From assembly GCA_963786395.1 (NCBI GenBank), contig CAWAZD010000015.1, positions 1 through 64,000 of the forward strand: 64,000 bases of DNA, written 5' to 3'. The translations under genes were made by a program, and so were the position numbers. Source of the stretch: Fen-1301 sp963786395. GTDB taxonomy: Bacteria; Bacteroidota; Ignavibacteria; Ignavibacteriales; Ignavibacteriaceae. How positions within the stretch are numbered: position 1 is the first letter of the stretch; each line of letters begins with the position of its first letter. Positions 44,949 through 54,076 of this stretch are shown here, piece by piece. The notes under the pieces are model-generated. The model ran no database searches, was not told where the DNA came from, and saw nothing but the letters and a program-made list of their open reading frames with translations.

Positions 44949-45842
44949 TTATCCTCTTGGATGAAAATCTTTGTGGACTTGTTTAATATAGTCCCTATCA
45001 ATATGAGTATAAATCTGAGTCGTTGAAATATCTGCATGACCTAGCATCTCCTGGACAGCTCTGAGGTCAGCACCTCCTTCAACAAGATGGGTTGCAAAAG
45101 AATGACGGAAAGTATGAGGGTGTGCGCACTTTTTTATTTCAGCTTCTTTAAAATATTTGTCAGTGATTTTCCATATACCCATTCTTGAGAGTTTAGTTCC
45201 TCTGATATTTAGGAAAATATAATTTTCGCTTTTCATTTTTTTAGCCAGAACAGGACGGCTTTTAACTAAATATTCATTTACCCAGTGGATAGCGCTGCTG
45301 CCTATTGGAACAAGTCTTTCTTTTGATCCTTTCCCAATGACCCTTATGATTTCTTCTTTCAGGAAAAGATCGGAGGCTTTAAGGCTAATGAGTTCGGAGA
45401 CTCGCAAACCACAAGCATACATAACTTCAAGAAGAGCTTTATCTCTTAGGCCCAGTGTTTGATTAGAATCCGGCTTAGATAAAACACTCTCCATTTCGGG
45501 AATTGTTAAAACCTCGGGTAGATTTTTTTTAAGTTTAGGTGAATCAATTTTATCTATAGGATTCTTAGTAATATAACTATTCTGAATAAGAAAATGAAAA
45601 AACCCTCTGAGGGAAGAAAAATAGCGAGCAGCCGAACTCCCTGTAAGTCCCATATTATTAAGAAGAGTAAAGAAAGAAACCAAATGGGAATGTGTAATTT
45701 CTTCAGGATCATTTATTTTAAATTCGTCATTCAAAAATAATATAAAAGCTGAAAGGTCAATCTTATAAGACAAAATAGTATTCTCAGATAGATTTTTTTC
45801 GAGCTTAAGAACACCAAGATATTCTCTTAAGAAAATGTTCAT
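44949..45842 (-). CDS. xerD: XerC/XerD tyrosine recombinase
   Basis: 297 residues, full length. SAM-like N-terminal core-binding domain (1-95), then the catalytic domain with Arg147 (ACGLRVSE), Lys172, His243/Arg246 (HPHTFRHSFATHL), His269 (LGHADISTT) and nucleophile Tyr278 (YTHI). It resolves chromosome dimers at dif together with FtsK, whose gene begins this contig end region at 62,629. Its ATG overlaps the upstream PgpH-like stop by one base (TAATG). It is a housekeeping Xer, with no neighbouring integron or phage genes. Confidence 0.93.
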   Translation of the reverse strand: MNIFLREYLGVLKLEKNLSENTILSYKIDLSAFILFLNDEFKINDPEEITHSHLVSFFTLLNNMGLTGSSAARYFSSLRGFFHFLIQNSYITKNPIDKIDSPKLKKNLPEVLTIPEMESVLSKPDSNQTLGLRDKALLEVMYACGLRVSELISLKASDLFLKEEIIRVIGKGSKERLVPIGSSAIHWVNEYLVKSRPVLAKKMKSENYIFLNIRGTKLSRMGIWKITDKYFKEAEIKKCAHPHTFRHSFATHLVEGGADLRAVQEMLGHADISTTQIYTHIDRDYIKQVHKDFHPRG

Positions 45843-48040
45843 TATTTTAAATCAGCTCCTGTAGTTCCTTGTTCAATCTCCTCCTGTTTTGGATACTTTA
45901 TCCTTTTATGATGTTGTCCAATCAGAATACTAATAAAAGCTTCCTTAATTTTGGATATATCACCGAAAGTTATGGGAGAATCACTAAGCTGTCCAGAGCC
46001 AATTCTGTCCCGGATAATATTCTCGATAACATTAGCCACTTTTGTTATATTGGGTTCATCTATCGATCTCACAGCAGATTCACAACTATCGGCAAGCATA
46101 GTTATAGCTGTTTCTCTGGAATTTGGTTTCGGACCTGGATAACGAAATGAATCCGGTTTTACATTTTCAACACCATATAATTTTATAGCTTTATCGTAGA
46201 AAAAGGAGATAATATTAGTGCCATGGTGCATTGGAATAAAGTCTATAATCTCATCCGGTAATTTATTTTCCTTACCAAGTTCAATTCCTTCGTAGACATG
46301 TCTTACAATTAGGTTAACGCTTTCTTCAGGAGTAAGGTTTTCATGTATATTTTGATTATTTAGCTGGTTCTCAACAAAATTTTGAGGTGTAATTGTTTTA
46401 CCAATATCATGGAAATAAGCTCCGACTCTTGCCAATAAAGGATTTGCACCGATCTTTTCAGCTGCGGTTTCAGCCATTGTGCCCACTGTCATTGAATGAT
46501 TAAAGGTTCCGGGAGCTCTCCTTGCAAGTTCCTTCAGCAAAGGGTTGTCGAAGTTAGAAAGTTCCAGTAGAGTAAGATCAGTAGTTATATTGAAAATTCT
46601 TTCAAAGAATATAAGAAGGCCATAAGTGAGTACAGGGCTAATAAGTGCGTTTGAAGCAGCAAAAGAAATTTCGATAAGCAGGTTTTGAGGAGAAGCAAAC
46701 TGTTCAAGACCGAAAGCAAAAATGGCAATTATATAACCTAGAAATATGTAGAAAAAAGAAGTGAATATTTGAGACCTGTTTTTAATATCTCTAACAGTAT
46801 AAACCGACAAGGCTCCTGCGAAAATATTCATTGCAACAAAAGAATAATCATTACCTCTAAGGGCTCCCGTAACGAGCGAGAAAATTATTGTAGTATAAAA
46901 GCCAACCCTTGAATCAAAGATAATTGTCATTAGCATTGAAGCGGCGGGAATGAAAATGAAAAAATAGATCGGGACGGTCAGATTGAGCAAGTTGGTTAAA
47001 AATGTAATAAATGCAAGGAACAAGAGGTTACTCACAAGAATAAGTAGTTTACCATTGTCATAAAATATTTTTTTCCGGAATAGGTACAAATAAATTACAA
47101 AAATAGTCAGCAGAAATGATATATGAAGAAATTTACCTATTGACTGAAGGAATAAGCCTTCATCCCCAATCTTCTCGCCTTTAGCTTTTTTATAAGACTG
47201 AATTTTTAAGTAATTATCTTTAGTGACCCGATCATGTTTGCCAATTATTCTTTCATTTTCATTAATAATTCCGGTATACCTTGAAACGTTAGCCTGAGTC
47301 TGATGTATTTCTTCCTGTGTAAGCTTGGGTTCATATATCATATTGGGGAATATGAAATGGTCAATATACTCTAATAATGCAATTTCATATCCTCTAGGAA
47401 AGGATTTCATATGTACGACTTCATTGATGTTATTTTTAACCTTATCAATTGGAAGAAAATGAGCAACCGATTCAATTTTATCAATAGTACCTGTTCTTAC
47501 AGCAATTTTATCAAAATGTTGGTTATCAGAGTGAGTGCTTAAGATTCCGCCGGAGTAAGAATTATTAATTGTGCTATGTGCAAAATTGAAAAATTCTTTT
47601 AGACCTAACTTAGATTTTTTGCCATTAGGGCCATGATTTATTAAAGACAGTAATTCATTAAAGGATGAGTCACTAAGGAAAGTGGGGTTATTAAACGAGT
47701 TTGTCTTTGAAAATTTGGCGAGTGTATTAATCACGAATAAATTGTATGCATTGAGAGAATCATTTATTAAGGACGTTATATCGTTCTGTTTAACAAAGAC
47801 AGGTAAAACTGATGCAGCGGCTTCATTTAATTCTTTTTTGTAGACAATAGGATCTTTAAAGACTGGGAAACTGAATGAAGCGATAAGATCATCATGAATC
47901 CAGATTGAACCTACAGGTACATCCGATTCAATAGACTCACCTTTGGGAAACATAAACACGATAAAGATGCCAGTAAATAAACCAAGAAGGAATTTAAGTT
48001 TAATATTATTTCTTGATTTAAGTTCATCAAGAGCGGACAT
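45842..48040 (-). CDS. 7TM-HD phosphodiesterase, PgpH-like
   Basis: 732 residues. One N-terminal helix (17-35), a large external 7TMR-HDED-type region (about 40-300), about seven helices (310-495) and a cytoplasmic HD domain with FNHSMTVGTMAETAAEKIG, AYFHDIGKT and PMHHGTN. This arrangement is that of PgpH, which degrades cyclic di-AMP. The metal His-Asp ligands are present. It overlaps the HAD gene upstream by 14 bases and xerD downstream by one, a tightly coupled set. No diadenylate cyclase is in the window. Confidence 0.9.
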   Translation of the reverse strand: MSALDELKSRNNIKLKFLLGLFTGIFIVFMFPKGESIESDVPVGSIWIHDDLIASFSFPVFKDPIVYKKELNEAAASVLPVFVKQNDITSLINDSLNAYNLFVINTLAKFSKTNSFNNPTFLSDSSFNELLSLINHGPNGKKSKLGLKEFFNFAHSTINNSYSGGILSTHSDNQHFDKIAVRTGTIDKIESVAHFLPIDKVKNNINEVVHMKSFPRGYEIALLEYIDHFIFPNMIYEPKLTQEEIHQTQANVSRYTGIINENERIIGKHDRVTKDNYLKIQSYKKAKGEKIGDEGLFLQSIGKFLHISFLLTIFVIYLYLFRKKIFYDNGKLLILVSNLLFLAFITFLTNLLNLTVPIYFFIFIPAASMLMTIIFDSRVGFYTTIIFSLVTGALRGNDYSFVAMNIFAGALSVYTVRDIKNRSQIFTSFFYIFLGYIIAIFAFGLEQFASPQNLLIEISFAASNALISPVLTYGLLIFFERIFNITTDLTLLELSNFDNPLLKELARRAPGTFNHSMTVGTMAETAAEKIGANPLLARVGAYFHDIGKTITPQNFVENQLNNQNIHENLTPEESVNLIVRHVYEGIELGKENKLPDEIIDFIPMHHGTNIISFFYDKAIKLYGVENVKPDSFRYPGPKPNSRETAITMLADSCESAVRSIDEPNITKVANVIENIIRDRIGSGQLSDSPITFGDISKIKEAFISILIGQHHKRIKYPKQEEIEQGTTGADLK

Positions 48041-48890
48041 TTATTCCAACTTTTGCATTAAGAACCATTTCGAGAAATTCGCCGGCGCCATCCTCGTTAT
48101 TATTTTTGCTCAGTTTAATATCGGCAAATTTTTTAATTTCCGGAACCGCATTAGACAAAGCTACTTTTAGAGCATTGGTTTGAAACAAGGCTATATCATT
48201 ATACCAGTCACCTACAACAGCAGTTTGCTCAACTTTAAGTTTGAAATATTTTAACAGATGTAGGAAACCAGTTTTTTTGTTCGCTCCTTTCCTCCTGATT
48301 TCAAGATAATAAATACCGGTGTTTCTATGCGATTTGAAAAAAGAAGTGTTAACTCCAAAAACATAGGGTACATCCATTCTCCCCTGAATATATTTAATAA
48401 TATCTTTGTTATCACCGGCGAATACAATTTCAAGAGTATTTTCAATATATCCATTATAATCTTTAATCTCTTCGTACCGAGCACCGAACTTATCCATTAA
48501 CCTCGGGATTAGGGAGTTGTGTTCGGTATAATAGATTGCATCGCCATGACACAATGCGATGTTCAGAAAACATTTCTCGGCAAATGAAATTGCTTTTAGA
48601 ACGTGTTTTCTTTTCAAGGAATATTCATAAAGCACTTTATTTTCAGGATAACTTTTTATTAATGAGCCATCTAAGGATATAAGAGGCGCCTTAACCAAAA
48701 GTTCTTCGGCAATTCCAATAATAGCGGAATGAAGTCTTCCTGTAGCAAAAGAAAAGGTAACATCAAGTTTTTTGAGCTCCTTTATTATAGATTTTGACTT
48801 ATCACCAATAACTCCCTCATCGGAAAGAAGAGTACCATCAAGATCAAAAACAATAAGTTTTAGTTTTTTTAGTTTTTCTTCAACATTCAT
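48027..48890 (-). CDS. Cof-type HAD hydrolase
   Basis: 287 residues. Motif I LIVFDLDGTLLSDEG, motif II SFATGRLHS, Lys in KKTGFLHLLK and motif IV VVGDWYNDIALFQ define the Cof/IIB group with a large C2 cap (about 85-200). These hydrolyse small phosphates such as sugar phosphates or FMN-type cofactors; no specific substrate is visible. The gene overlaps the PgpH-like gene by 14 bases. Confidence 0.92.
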   Translation of the reverse strand: MNVEEKLKKLKLIVFDLDGTLLSDEGVIGDKSKSIIKELKKLDVTFSFATGRLHSAIIGIAEELLVKAPLISLDGSLIKSYPENKVLYEYSLKRKHVLKAISFAEKCFLNIALCHGDAIYYTEHNSLIPRLMDKFGARYEEIKDYNGYIENTLEIVFAGDNKDIIKYIQGRMDVPYVFGVNTSFFKSHRNTGIYYLEIRRKGANKKTGFLHLLKYFKLKVEQTAVVGDWYNDIALFQTNALKVALSNAVPEIKKFADIKLSKNNNEDGAGEFLEMVLNAKVGINVRS

Positions 48891-48915
48891 ATTTAAATTA
48901 TTTAATTCTGTGAGG

Positions 48916-49263
48916 TCACTTCCTGTTTAGTTCTTCAAGGGCTTGATTCACCGTAAGGCAAACCGGTAATACCCGGTCTAGTTGAGTAATTTTAATAAGG
49001 GAAGATACTTTATCCGATGGAGCTGCTAAACGCATGTTTCCTCCGGTAGAATGTATGATTCTGTTAGCAACAAGGATGGCGCTTAAACCAGAGCTATCAC
49101 ATGTTTCAACATCACTGAGGTCAACAATAAGTTTATTAACTCCTTCAACTTTAAGAAGCATAGTAAACTCACCTTTAACAAGACCAGAAATGTTAGTATC
49201 AAGTCTTTTTTCATTCAACTTAAAGATAGTAATATCATTAATTTGCTTTGTTTCAAAATTCAT
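48916..49263 (-). CDS. STAS-domain anti-sigma factor antagonist
   Basis: 115 residues, SpoIIAA/RsbV type. The phosphorylatable Ser lies in VETCDSSGLSAIL, followed by LAAPSDKVSSLIKITQLD. Such proteins release an anti-sigma kinase when unphosphorylated. No matching kinase (RsbW type) or phosphatase is near, so its partner must be elsewhere. Downstream of the GT9-like gene on the same strand, with a nine-base gap. Confidence 0.88.
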   Translation of the reverse strand: MNFETKQINDITIFKLNEKRLDTNISGLVKGEFTMLLKVEGVNKLIVDLSDVETCDSSGLSAILVANRIIHSTGGNMRLAAPSDKVSSLIKITQLDRVLPVCLTVNQALEELNRK

Positions 49264-49272
49264 ACTGTTTCC

Positions 49273-49803
49273 CTAAAACATATGAAGGCAATTTACTAAA
49301 TTTTTATAAGATATTTCCGGTTTGTCATCTTCAGAATTAATTTGAATATTATAATATTTATCTGAATTGTTTTTTTTGAACCCAATTCTGAAAGGAACAT
49401 CAATTGAAGAGATAATATGGCTGAAGAATATATTGTCCTTGATATTCAGATCAATTACCGCCTGGAAATTTTGCTGTTTAAGTTTATCAAGGAGTTTATG
49501 GGTAGCGAGATTCAACCGATTTGTTTCACCAATCGTATGTTCAATGACATGGGGTCGGTATTTTGTGGGAATCAGACTTACGCGAAAATCATGAGTAAAA
49601 ACATAGGCATTTTTTTTTGATTCCTCCAAATATTTTAGCACAGGAAAGGATTGATGAAATTCGGCTTCATCTTCAGGCATCAACACAAGAATGTTGAATA
49701 TTTTTTTATAAAAATTAGAGAAGGAGCTAGAATCAGATTTTATTTCCTTAATAGATCTATTTACCAATATCTCGGCAATTTTTTTTCTTACAGTATCAAT
49801 CAT
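49273..49803 (-). CDS. glycosyltransferase-9-like or DUF6913 protein
   Basis: 176 residues, no signal peptide. The order of beta-alpha elements (FNILVLMPEDEAEFHQSFPVL, then VIEHTIGETNR, QAVIDLN, PFRIGFKKNNS) recalls the N-terminal Rossmann half of ADP-heptose-type GT9 proteins and the short DUF6913 family, but the second half of GT9 is missing. It is probably not a transferase. Its start overlaps the ligA stop by eight bases, so they are co-transcribed. Confidence 0.6.
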   Translation of the reverse strand: MIDTVRKKIAEILVNRSIKEIKSDSSSFSNFYKKIFNILVLMPEDEAEFHQSFPVLKYLEESKKNAYVFTHDFRVSLIPTKYRPHVIEHTIGETNRLNLATHKLLDKLKQQNFQAVIDLNIKDNIFFSHIISSIDVPFRIGFKKNNSDKYYNIQINSEDDKPEISYKNLVNCLHMF

Positions 49804-51828
49804 TTGTTGTTTTCTTTAGTAGTTCTATAAATTCGTTCTCATTTAATATTTTAATTCCAAGTGATTTGGCTTTTTCAAGTTTGGAACCCGGGTTTTCACC
49901 TGCAACGACAAAATTTGTCTTTTTACTTACAGAGGAGGTTATCTTTCCGCCTAACCCGGTTATCCTCTCACCCACATCTTCACGTGAAAAAGTTGAAAGA
50001 GTTCCAGTAAGGACAAAGGATTTTCCTAGCAAGTAACCAGAATTTAGATTTTTAGTTTCTGCAGTAAAAATAAGCCCATCAGCTTTTAGTTTCTTAATAA
50101 TTTCAAGATTTTCTTTTTTCGAGAAGAAAGTTTTCACACTTTTGCTTATACTTTCACCGATTTCATGGATTTCTGTAATTTCCTCCTTCTGAAGCTTTTG
50201 ATAAGATCATCAATGGAATTAAAATGACCTGCAAGTTTTTTTGCTGCTCCAGTGCCAACATACCTTATGCCAAGAGCGAACAATACTTTCGAGAAAGGTT
50301 GATTCTTACTTTTTTCTACAGCACCGAGCAGGTTATCTATACTTTTTTTCCCCAACCGTTCTATTTTAATCAGTTCCTCTTTATGATCTTTAAGGCTATA
50401 GATATCATCATACGTATTAAGTAAACCTTTTTCAACAAAGATATTTATGAGCGCTTCACCAAGCCCTTCAATGTCCATAGCACCCCGCGCTGCAAAATGT
50501 TCAATTCTTCCTCTTATCTGTGCGGGGCATTCAGAATTTTCACAATAAAAAGCGACTTCGTTTTCAGGTTTGAATAGGGTGGAATTGCAGATAGGGCATT
50601 TTGACGGAGGATTGACAGGTTTAATTCCTGCAGGTCTATCAGCTTCAACAATGGACACAACCTTAGGAATGACATCACCACCTTTTTCAATAATTACTTT
50701 ATCGCCAATACGTATATCCTTACGTTGAATTTCATCATAGTTATGAAGAGTTGCGCGGCTAATAGTTGAACCAGACAAAAAGACGGGTTCAAGTTCTGCA
50801 ACTGGTGTAACAGTTCCAATTCTTCCCACCTGCCATGTGATATTCTTAAGAATTGTAAACGCCTGTCGTGCTTTAAACTTATACGCAACAGCCCATCGGG
50901 GTGATTTAGCAATATTACCAAGTAACTTCTGTTGCCTTAATGAATTGACTTTAATGACAGCGCCGTCAATTTCATAGGGAAGAGACTCACGTTTTAATTC
51001 CAACTGATGGCAGACATCAAGCGCATCCTCAATTGTTTTACATATTTTTGTTTCCGGGTTAACATTACATCCAATTTCTTTTAAAATCTGTAAGTTTTCG
51101 TACTGCGAATTGAATTCTATTGTAGAACTTATAAGTGTATAGGCAAACATACTAAGTTTTCTTTTGGCGACAATTCGTGGATCCTGCATTTTTAATGTTC
51201 CGGCAGCCGAGTTACGAGGATTAGCAAAAAGTTTTTCACTTGCTTTTTCCCTTTCTATATTAATATTAAGAAAATCATTTGTTTTCATAAATATCTCGCC
51301 CCGGATCTCAATATCGTCCAAAGGATTTTTATTCCAGGATAATTTCTTTAGTTTAAGGGGAACAGATTTAATTGTTTTAACATTTGCAGTAATCTCTTCA
51401 CCAATATATCCGTCGCCTCGTGTGGCGGCAGTTTGAAGAAAACCATTAAGATATTTAATACTTACAGATGCTCCATCAATTTTAAGTTCAACTACATACT
51501 CAACTTTCTCAGCGGTAGGCAGAGCTTCTTTAACACGTCTGTCAAAATCAAAAAGATCTTCTTCATTATAAGTATTGGAAAGTGAAAGCATCGGTATTTT
51601 ATGACTAACCGGATTAAAATCCTTAGTTAGATCTTTTCCCACTCTCTGTGTGGGTGAATCTGCTGTAACTAACTCCGGATGTTCGGACTCAAGTTTTTCA
51701 AGTTCCTTAACCATTCGGTCATATTCTTCATCAGAGATAACAGGATCGGCAAGTACATAGTACTTGTAATCGTAATCATTTATGCTCTGTTTCAGTTCTT
51801 CAATTTTTTTTTGAGCAGCGTTCAACAT
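49796..51828 (-). CDS. ligA: NAD-dependent DNA ligase, one frameshift
   Basis: Joins nicks using NAD+. Domain Ia/adenylation with the active Lys (VVELKIDGASVSIKY), GDGYIGEEI, IRGEIF, the OB fold (GGDVIPKV), a four-Cys zinc finger (CPICNSTLF..CENSECPAQ) and HhH repeats are read up to DDLIK. There the frame fails at the T run 50196-50199, which lacks one base, and continues as KEEITEIHEIGESI into the BRCT domain (SYLLGKSFVLTG style, ending 49796). Corrected length about 677 residues, normal for LigA. Probably an assembly indel. Confidence 0.94.
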
Positions 51829-51829
51829 T

Positions 51830-52711
51830 TTATTGTTTTTTTAATTTAGAAGTGGATTCTAAAAATTTAAGTCCATTTGCATCAACCCAAAAGGCTGTGA
51901 CTTTAGATTTTGGGTCAAAGTTAAGGGGTTTACTATTAAGTTGAAGGTTAACTTTATACGAATTACCGATTCTAATTTTGAAGTTATTGGCGGCTGATAT
52001 GACTCTTGAAGAATGAGGATATAGTCTGAAATCATCTTGTTTTGTTGAGTCAAAAACGACCTGAACCCAGCAGGTATCTGTGGCAGAAATGAGCAGATGC
52101 AGACTATCAGAAGTAGTAGCTGGTTTGTTATTTAAATCTTCTCCTGTTTTCTTGGGTTCATCCTCAATATAGCGCTGCTTACTTTCCTGAATAAGTTCCT
52201 CTACTGGTTTTTCATCAACTACTATGTCAGGACTTTTCCTTACAAAAAGGAAATAAACCAAGAAGAAAACTATAAGAATGCCGGCTGCAGAACCAAGTAT
52301 AATTATATTTCTTTTATTTAAGGTTTCCAGGACCGAGGGATTCTTCTCTTCGAACGGGGGAACCGAATAGGTAATAATTGGTTTAGGATGCTTAGGGACT
52401 TCACTCTCCGCTCTAAGCTCTTTAATTTCTTTAATTTTATCAGTAAAGGTTTCAGGGGTAGGCTCAACATATTCTTTTCCTTGTTTAGCAGCTTCATATT
52501 TTTTGAGAATCAGGTTATCATCAAGTCCGACAAATCTAACATATTCTTTAAGGAATGATTTAACATAGAGATCTGGCAAGAAAGAAAAGTTACCATCTTC
52601 CATTGATTCAAGAAACTTTAAATCAATTCTTGTTTTATTGGCAAGTTGTTGAAGGCTAATTCCTGAACGAAGTCTTGCATCTTTTAGTTCCTGAGATAAT
52701 TTATCATACAT
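51830..52711 (-). CDS. RodZ-like helix-turn-helix membrane protein
   Basis: 293 residues. Cytoplasmic HTH domain (1-75: LKDARLRSGISLQQLANKTRI, FLPDLYVKSFLKEYVRFVGLD), linker, one membrane helix (about 136-155: IIILGSAAGILIVFFLVYF), and a periplasmic DUF4115 domain (about 200-290, with DTCWVQVVFD). This is the layout of RodZ, which links MreB to the cell wall machinery. Its start overlaps the rsmB stop by eight bases. Confidence 0.88.
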   Translation of the reverse strand: MYDKLSQELKDARLRSGISLQQLANKTRIDLKFLESMEDGNFSFLPDLYVKSFLKEYVRFVGLDDNLILKKYEAAKQGKEYVEPTPETFTDKIKEIKELRAESEVPKHPKPIITYSVPPFEEKNPSVLETLNKRNIIILGSAAGILIVFFLVYFLFVRKSPDIVVDEKPVEELIQESKQRYIEDEPKKTGEDLNNKPATTSDSLHLLISATDTCWVQVVFDSTKQDDFRLYPHSSRVISAANNFKIRIGNSYKVNLQLNSKPLNFDPKSKVTAFWVDANGLKFLESTSKLKKQ

Positions 52712-54074
52712 ATTCTTTTCTCATAAGTTTTGCAGCAAATGCCCCATCGGTTAAATGCACATGCGGAAGGGTTTGTGTACAGCCATTCATATCAACAATT
52801 GAGGCTGGAAAAGTCTCACCAGCATTTATCAAAATAAAATCTGCATGTTCATCAATGAACTTTTTTACAATTACAAAGTTTTCTTCGGGTTCTATAGAAC
52901 AGGTACTATATACAACAATACCTCCCGGCTTAACCAGTTCGGCAGCTTTACAAAGGAGCTGGTACTGGATACGACTAACATTATGGAGATCTAGCAAAGC
53001 CCGTTTCCATTTTATATCCGGTTTTTTTGAAAGTGTACCGGAACCTGAACATGGTACATCAGCAAGGACTCTGTCGAACCCTTTATCCTGAAATTCCAGG
53101 GCATCAGCAACAACAGGCTTTATGCATTTAAAATTCATCCTTTCGATATTACGATTCATAATATCGATACGACTTTCATACCGGTCGATAGCTACCACTT
53201 CCCCTTCATCATTTAAAAGTGAAGCTATATACAAAGTTTTACCACCGGGAGCAGCACACATATCCAGCACTTTCATTCCAGGCCGGGGATCAAGAAGCCG
53301 GCAGGCAATACCAGCACTTTCATCCTGTATATAAAAATAGCCTTCGGTGAAATATTCCCATGAAGTAATATTTGTAAGATTGTGCAATTTAAAGAATTCC
53401 GGAATATATTTCCCCTGAGTATATTTTAAATTAACGTTGTTAAGTAAACGGCCAAATTCTTCGGGAGAAACTTTAAGTGAATTTATTTTCAAAGTGAGGT
53501 ATGGTTTTTCATTATTTGTGTTAAGAAGTTTTTCGACTGCTTCCTGACCGAACCGGTTAAGCCAACGTTTAACCATCCATGAAGGATGAGAATAAAAAGC
53601 ACTAAGATAACCTACAAGGTCTTCTTTAGGATCAGGGTAGCGGATAGAGTTTTTAGTTCGTATAATATTTCTGAGAATAGCGTTTGTAAGATCGGCTGGT
53701 TTCTGGCCTTGCAGTCTTTTAACAAATTCTACAGCTTCATTTACAGCTGCATGGTCTGGTACTTTATCAAGAAACAGTATTTGATATAATGCGACACGCA
53801 GACCATTTTTCAGATTAGGAATAGCTTTGGAGAACTGTCCCTTGTAAAAACCATTTAGAATCCAGTCAAGTCTTCCCATCCACCGAACAACACCATGAAC
53901 TATTTCAAAAAGAAGGGCCTTATCCTGTCCGCTAAGTTCAGAATTGCGCATTTCATAATCGAGGAGTTTATCAAGATAGGAATCGCTGCGTTCCACGCGG
54001 TTAAGGACTTTAACGGCAAGACCCCTAACCCCCTGATATAAATCTTTGACCGTATGTTCAATAATTTGAGTCAT
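52704..54074 (-). CDS. rsmB: 16S rRNA m5C967 methyltransferase
   Basis: 456 residues. An N-terminal NusB-like domain (about 10-150) and a SAM-dependent methyltransferase domain with VLDMCAAPGGKTLYIASLL, the catalytic Cys in DVPCSGSGTL, and CSIEPEENF with the second Cys. Methylates C967 of 16S rRNA. Its end overlaps rodZ-like by eight bases and the GlmU-like gene lies upstream with a two-base gap. Confidence 0.94.
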   Translation of the reverse strand: MTQIIEHTVKDLYQGVRGLAVKVLNRVERSDSYLDKLLDYEMRNSELSGQDKALLFEIVHGVVRWMGRLDWILNGFYKGQFSKAIPNLKNGLRVALYQILFLDKVPDHAAVNEAVEFVKRLQGQKPADLTNAILRNIIRTKNSIRYPDPKEDLVGYLSAFYSHPSWMVKRWLNRFGQEAVEKLLNTNNEKPYLTLKINSLKVSPEEFGRLLNNVNLKYTQGKYIPEFFKLHNLTNITSWEYFTEGYFYIQDESAGIACRLLDPRPGMKVLDMCAAPGGKTLYIASLLNDEGEVVAIDRYESRIDIMNRNIERMNFKCIKPVVADALEFQDKGFDRVLADVPCSGSGTLSKKPDIKWKRALLDLHNVSRIQYQLLCKAAELVKPGGIVVYSTCSIEPEENFVIVKKFIDEHADFILINAGETFPASIVDMNGCTQTLPHVHLTDGAFAAKLMRKEYV

Positions 54075-54076
54075 AA

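Noticed and set aside
44949..45842. integrase of a mobile element
   Set aside because: Sequence and neighbours fit the housekeeping XerC/D recombinase; no phage, integron or attachment repeat adjoins it.
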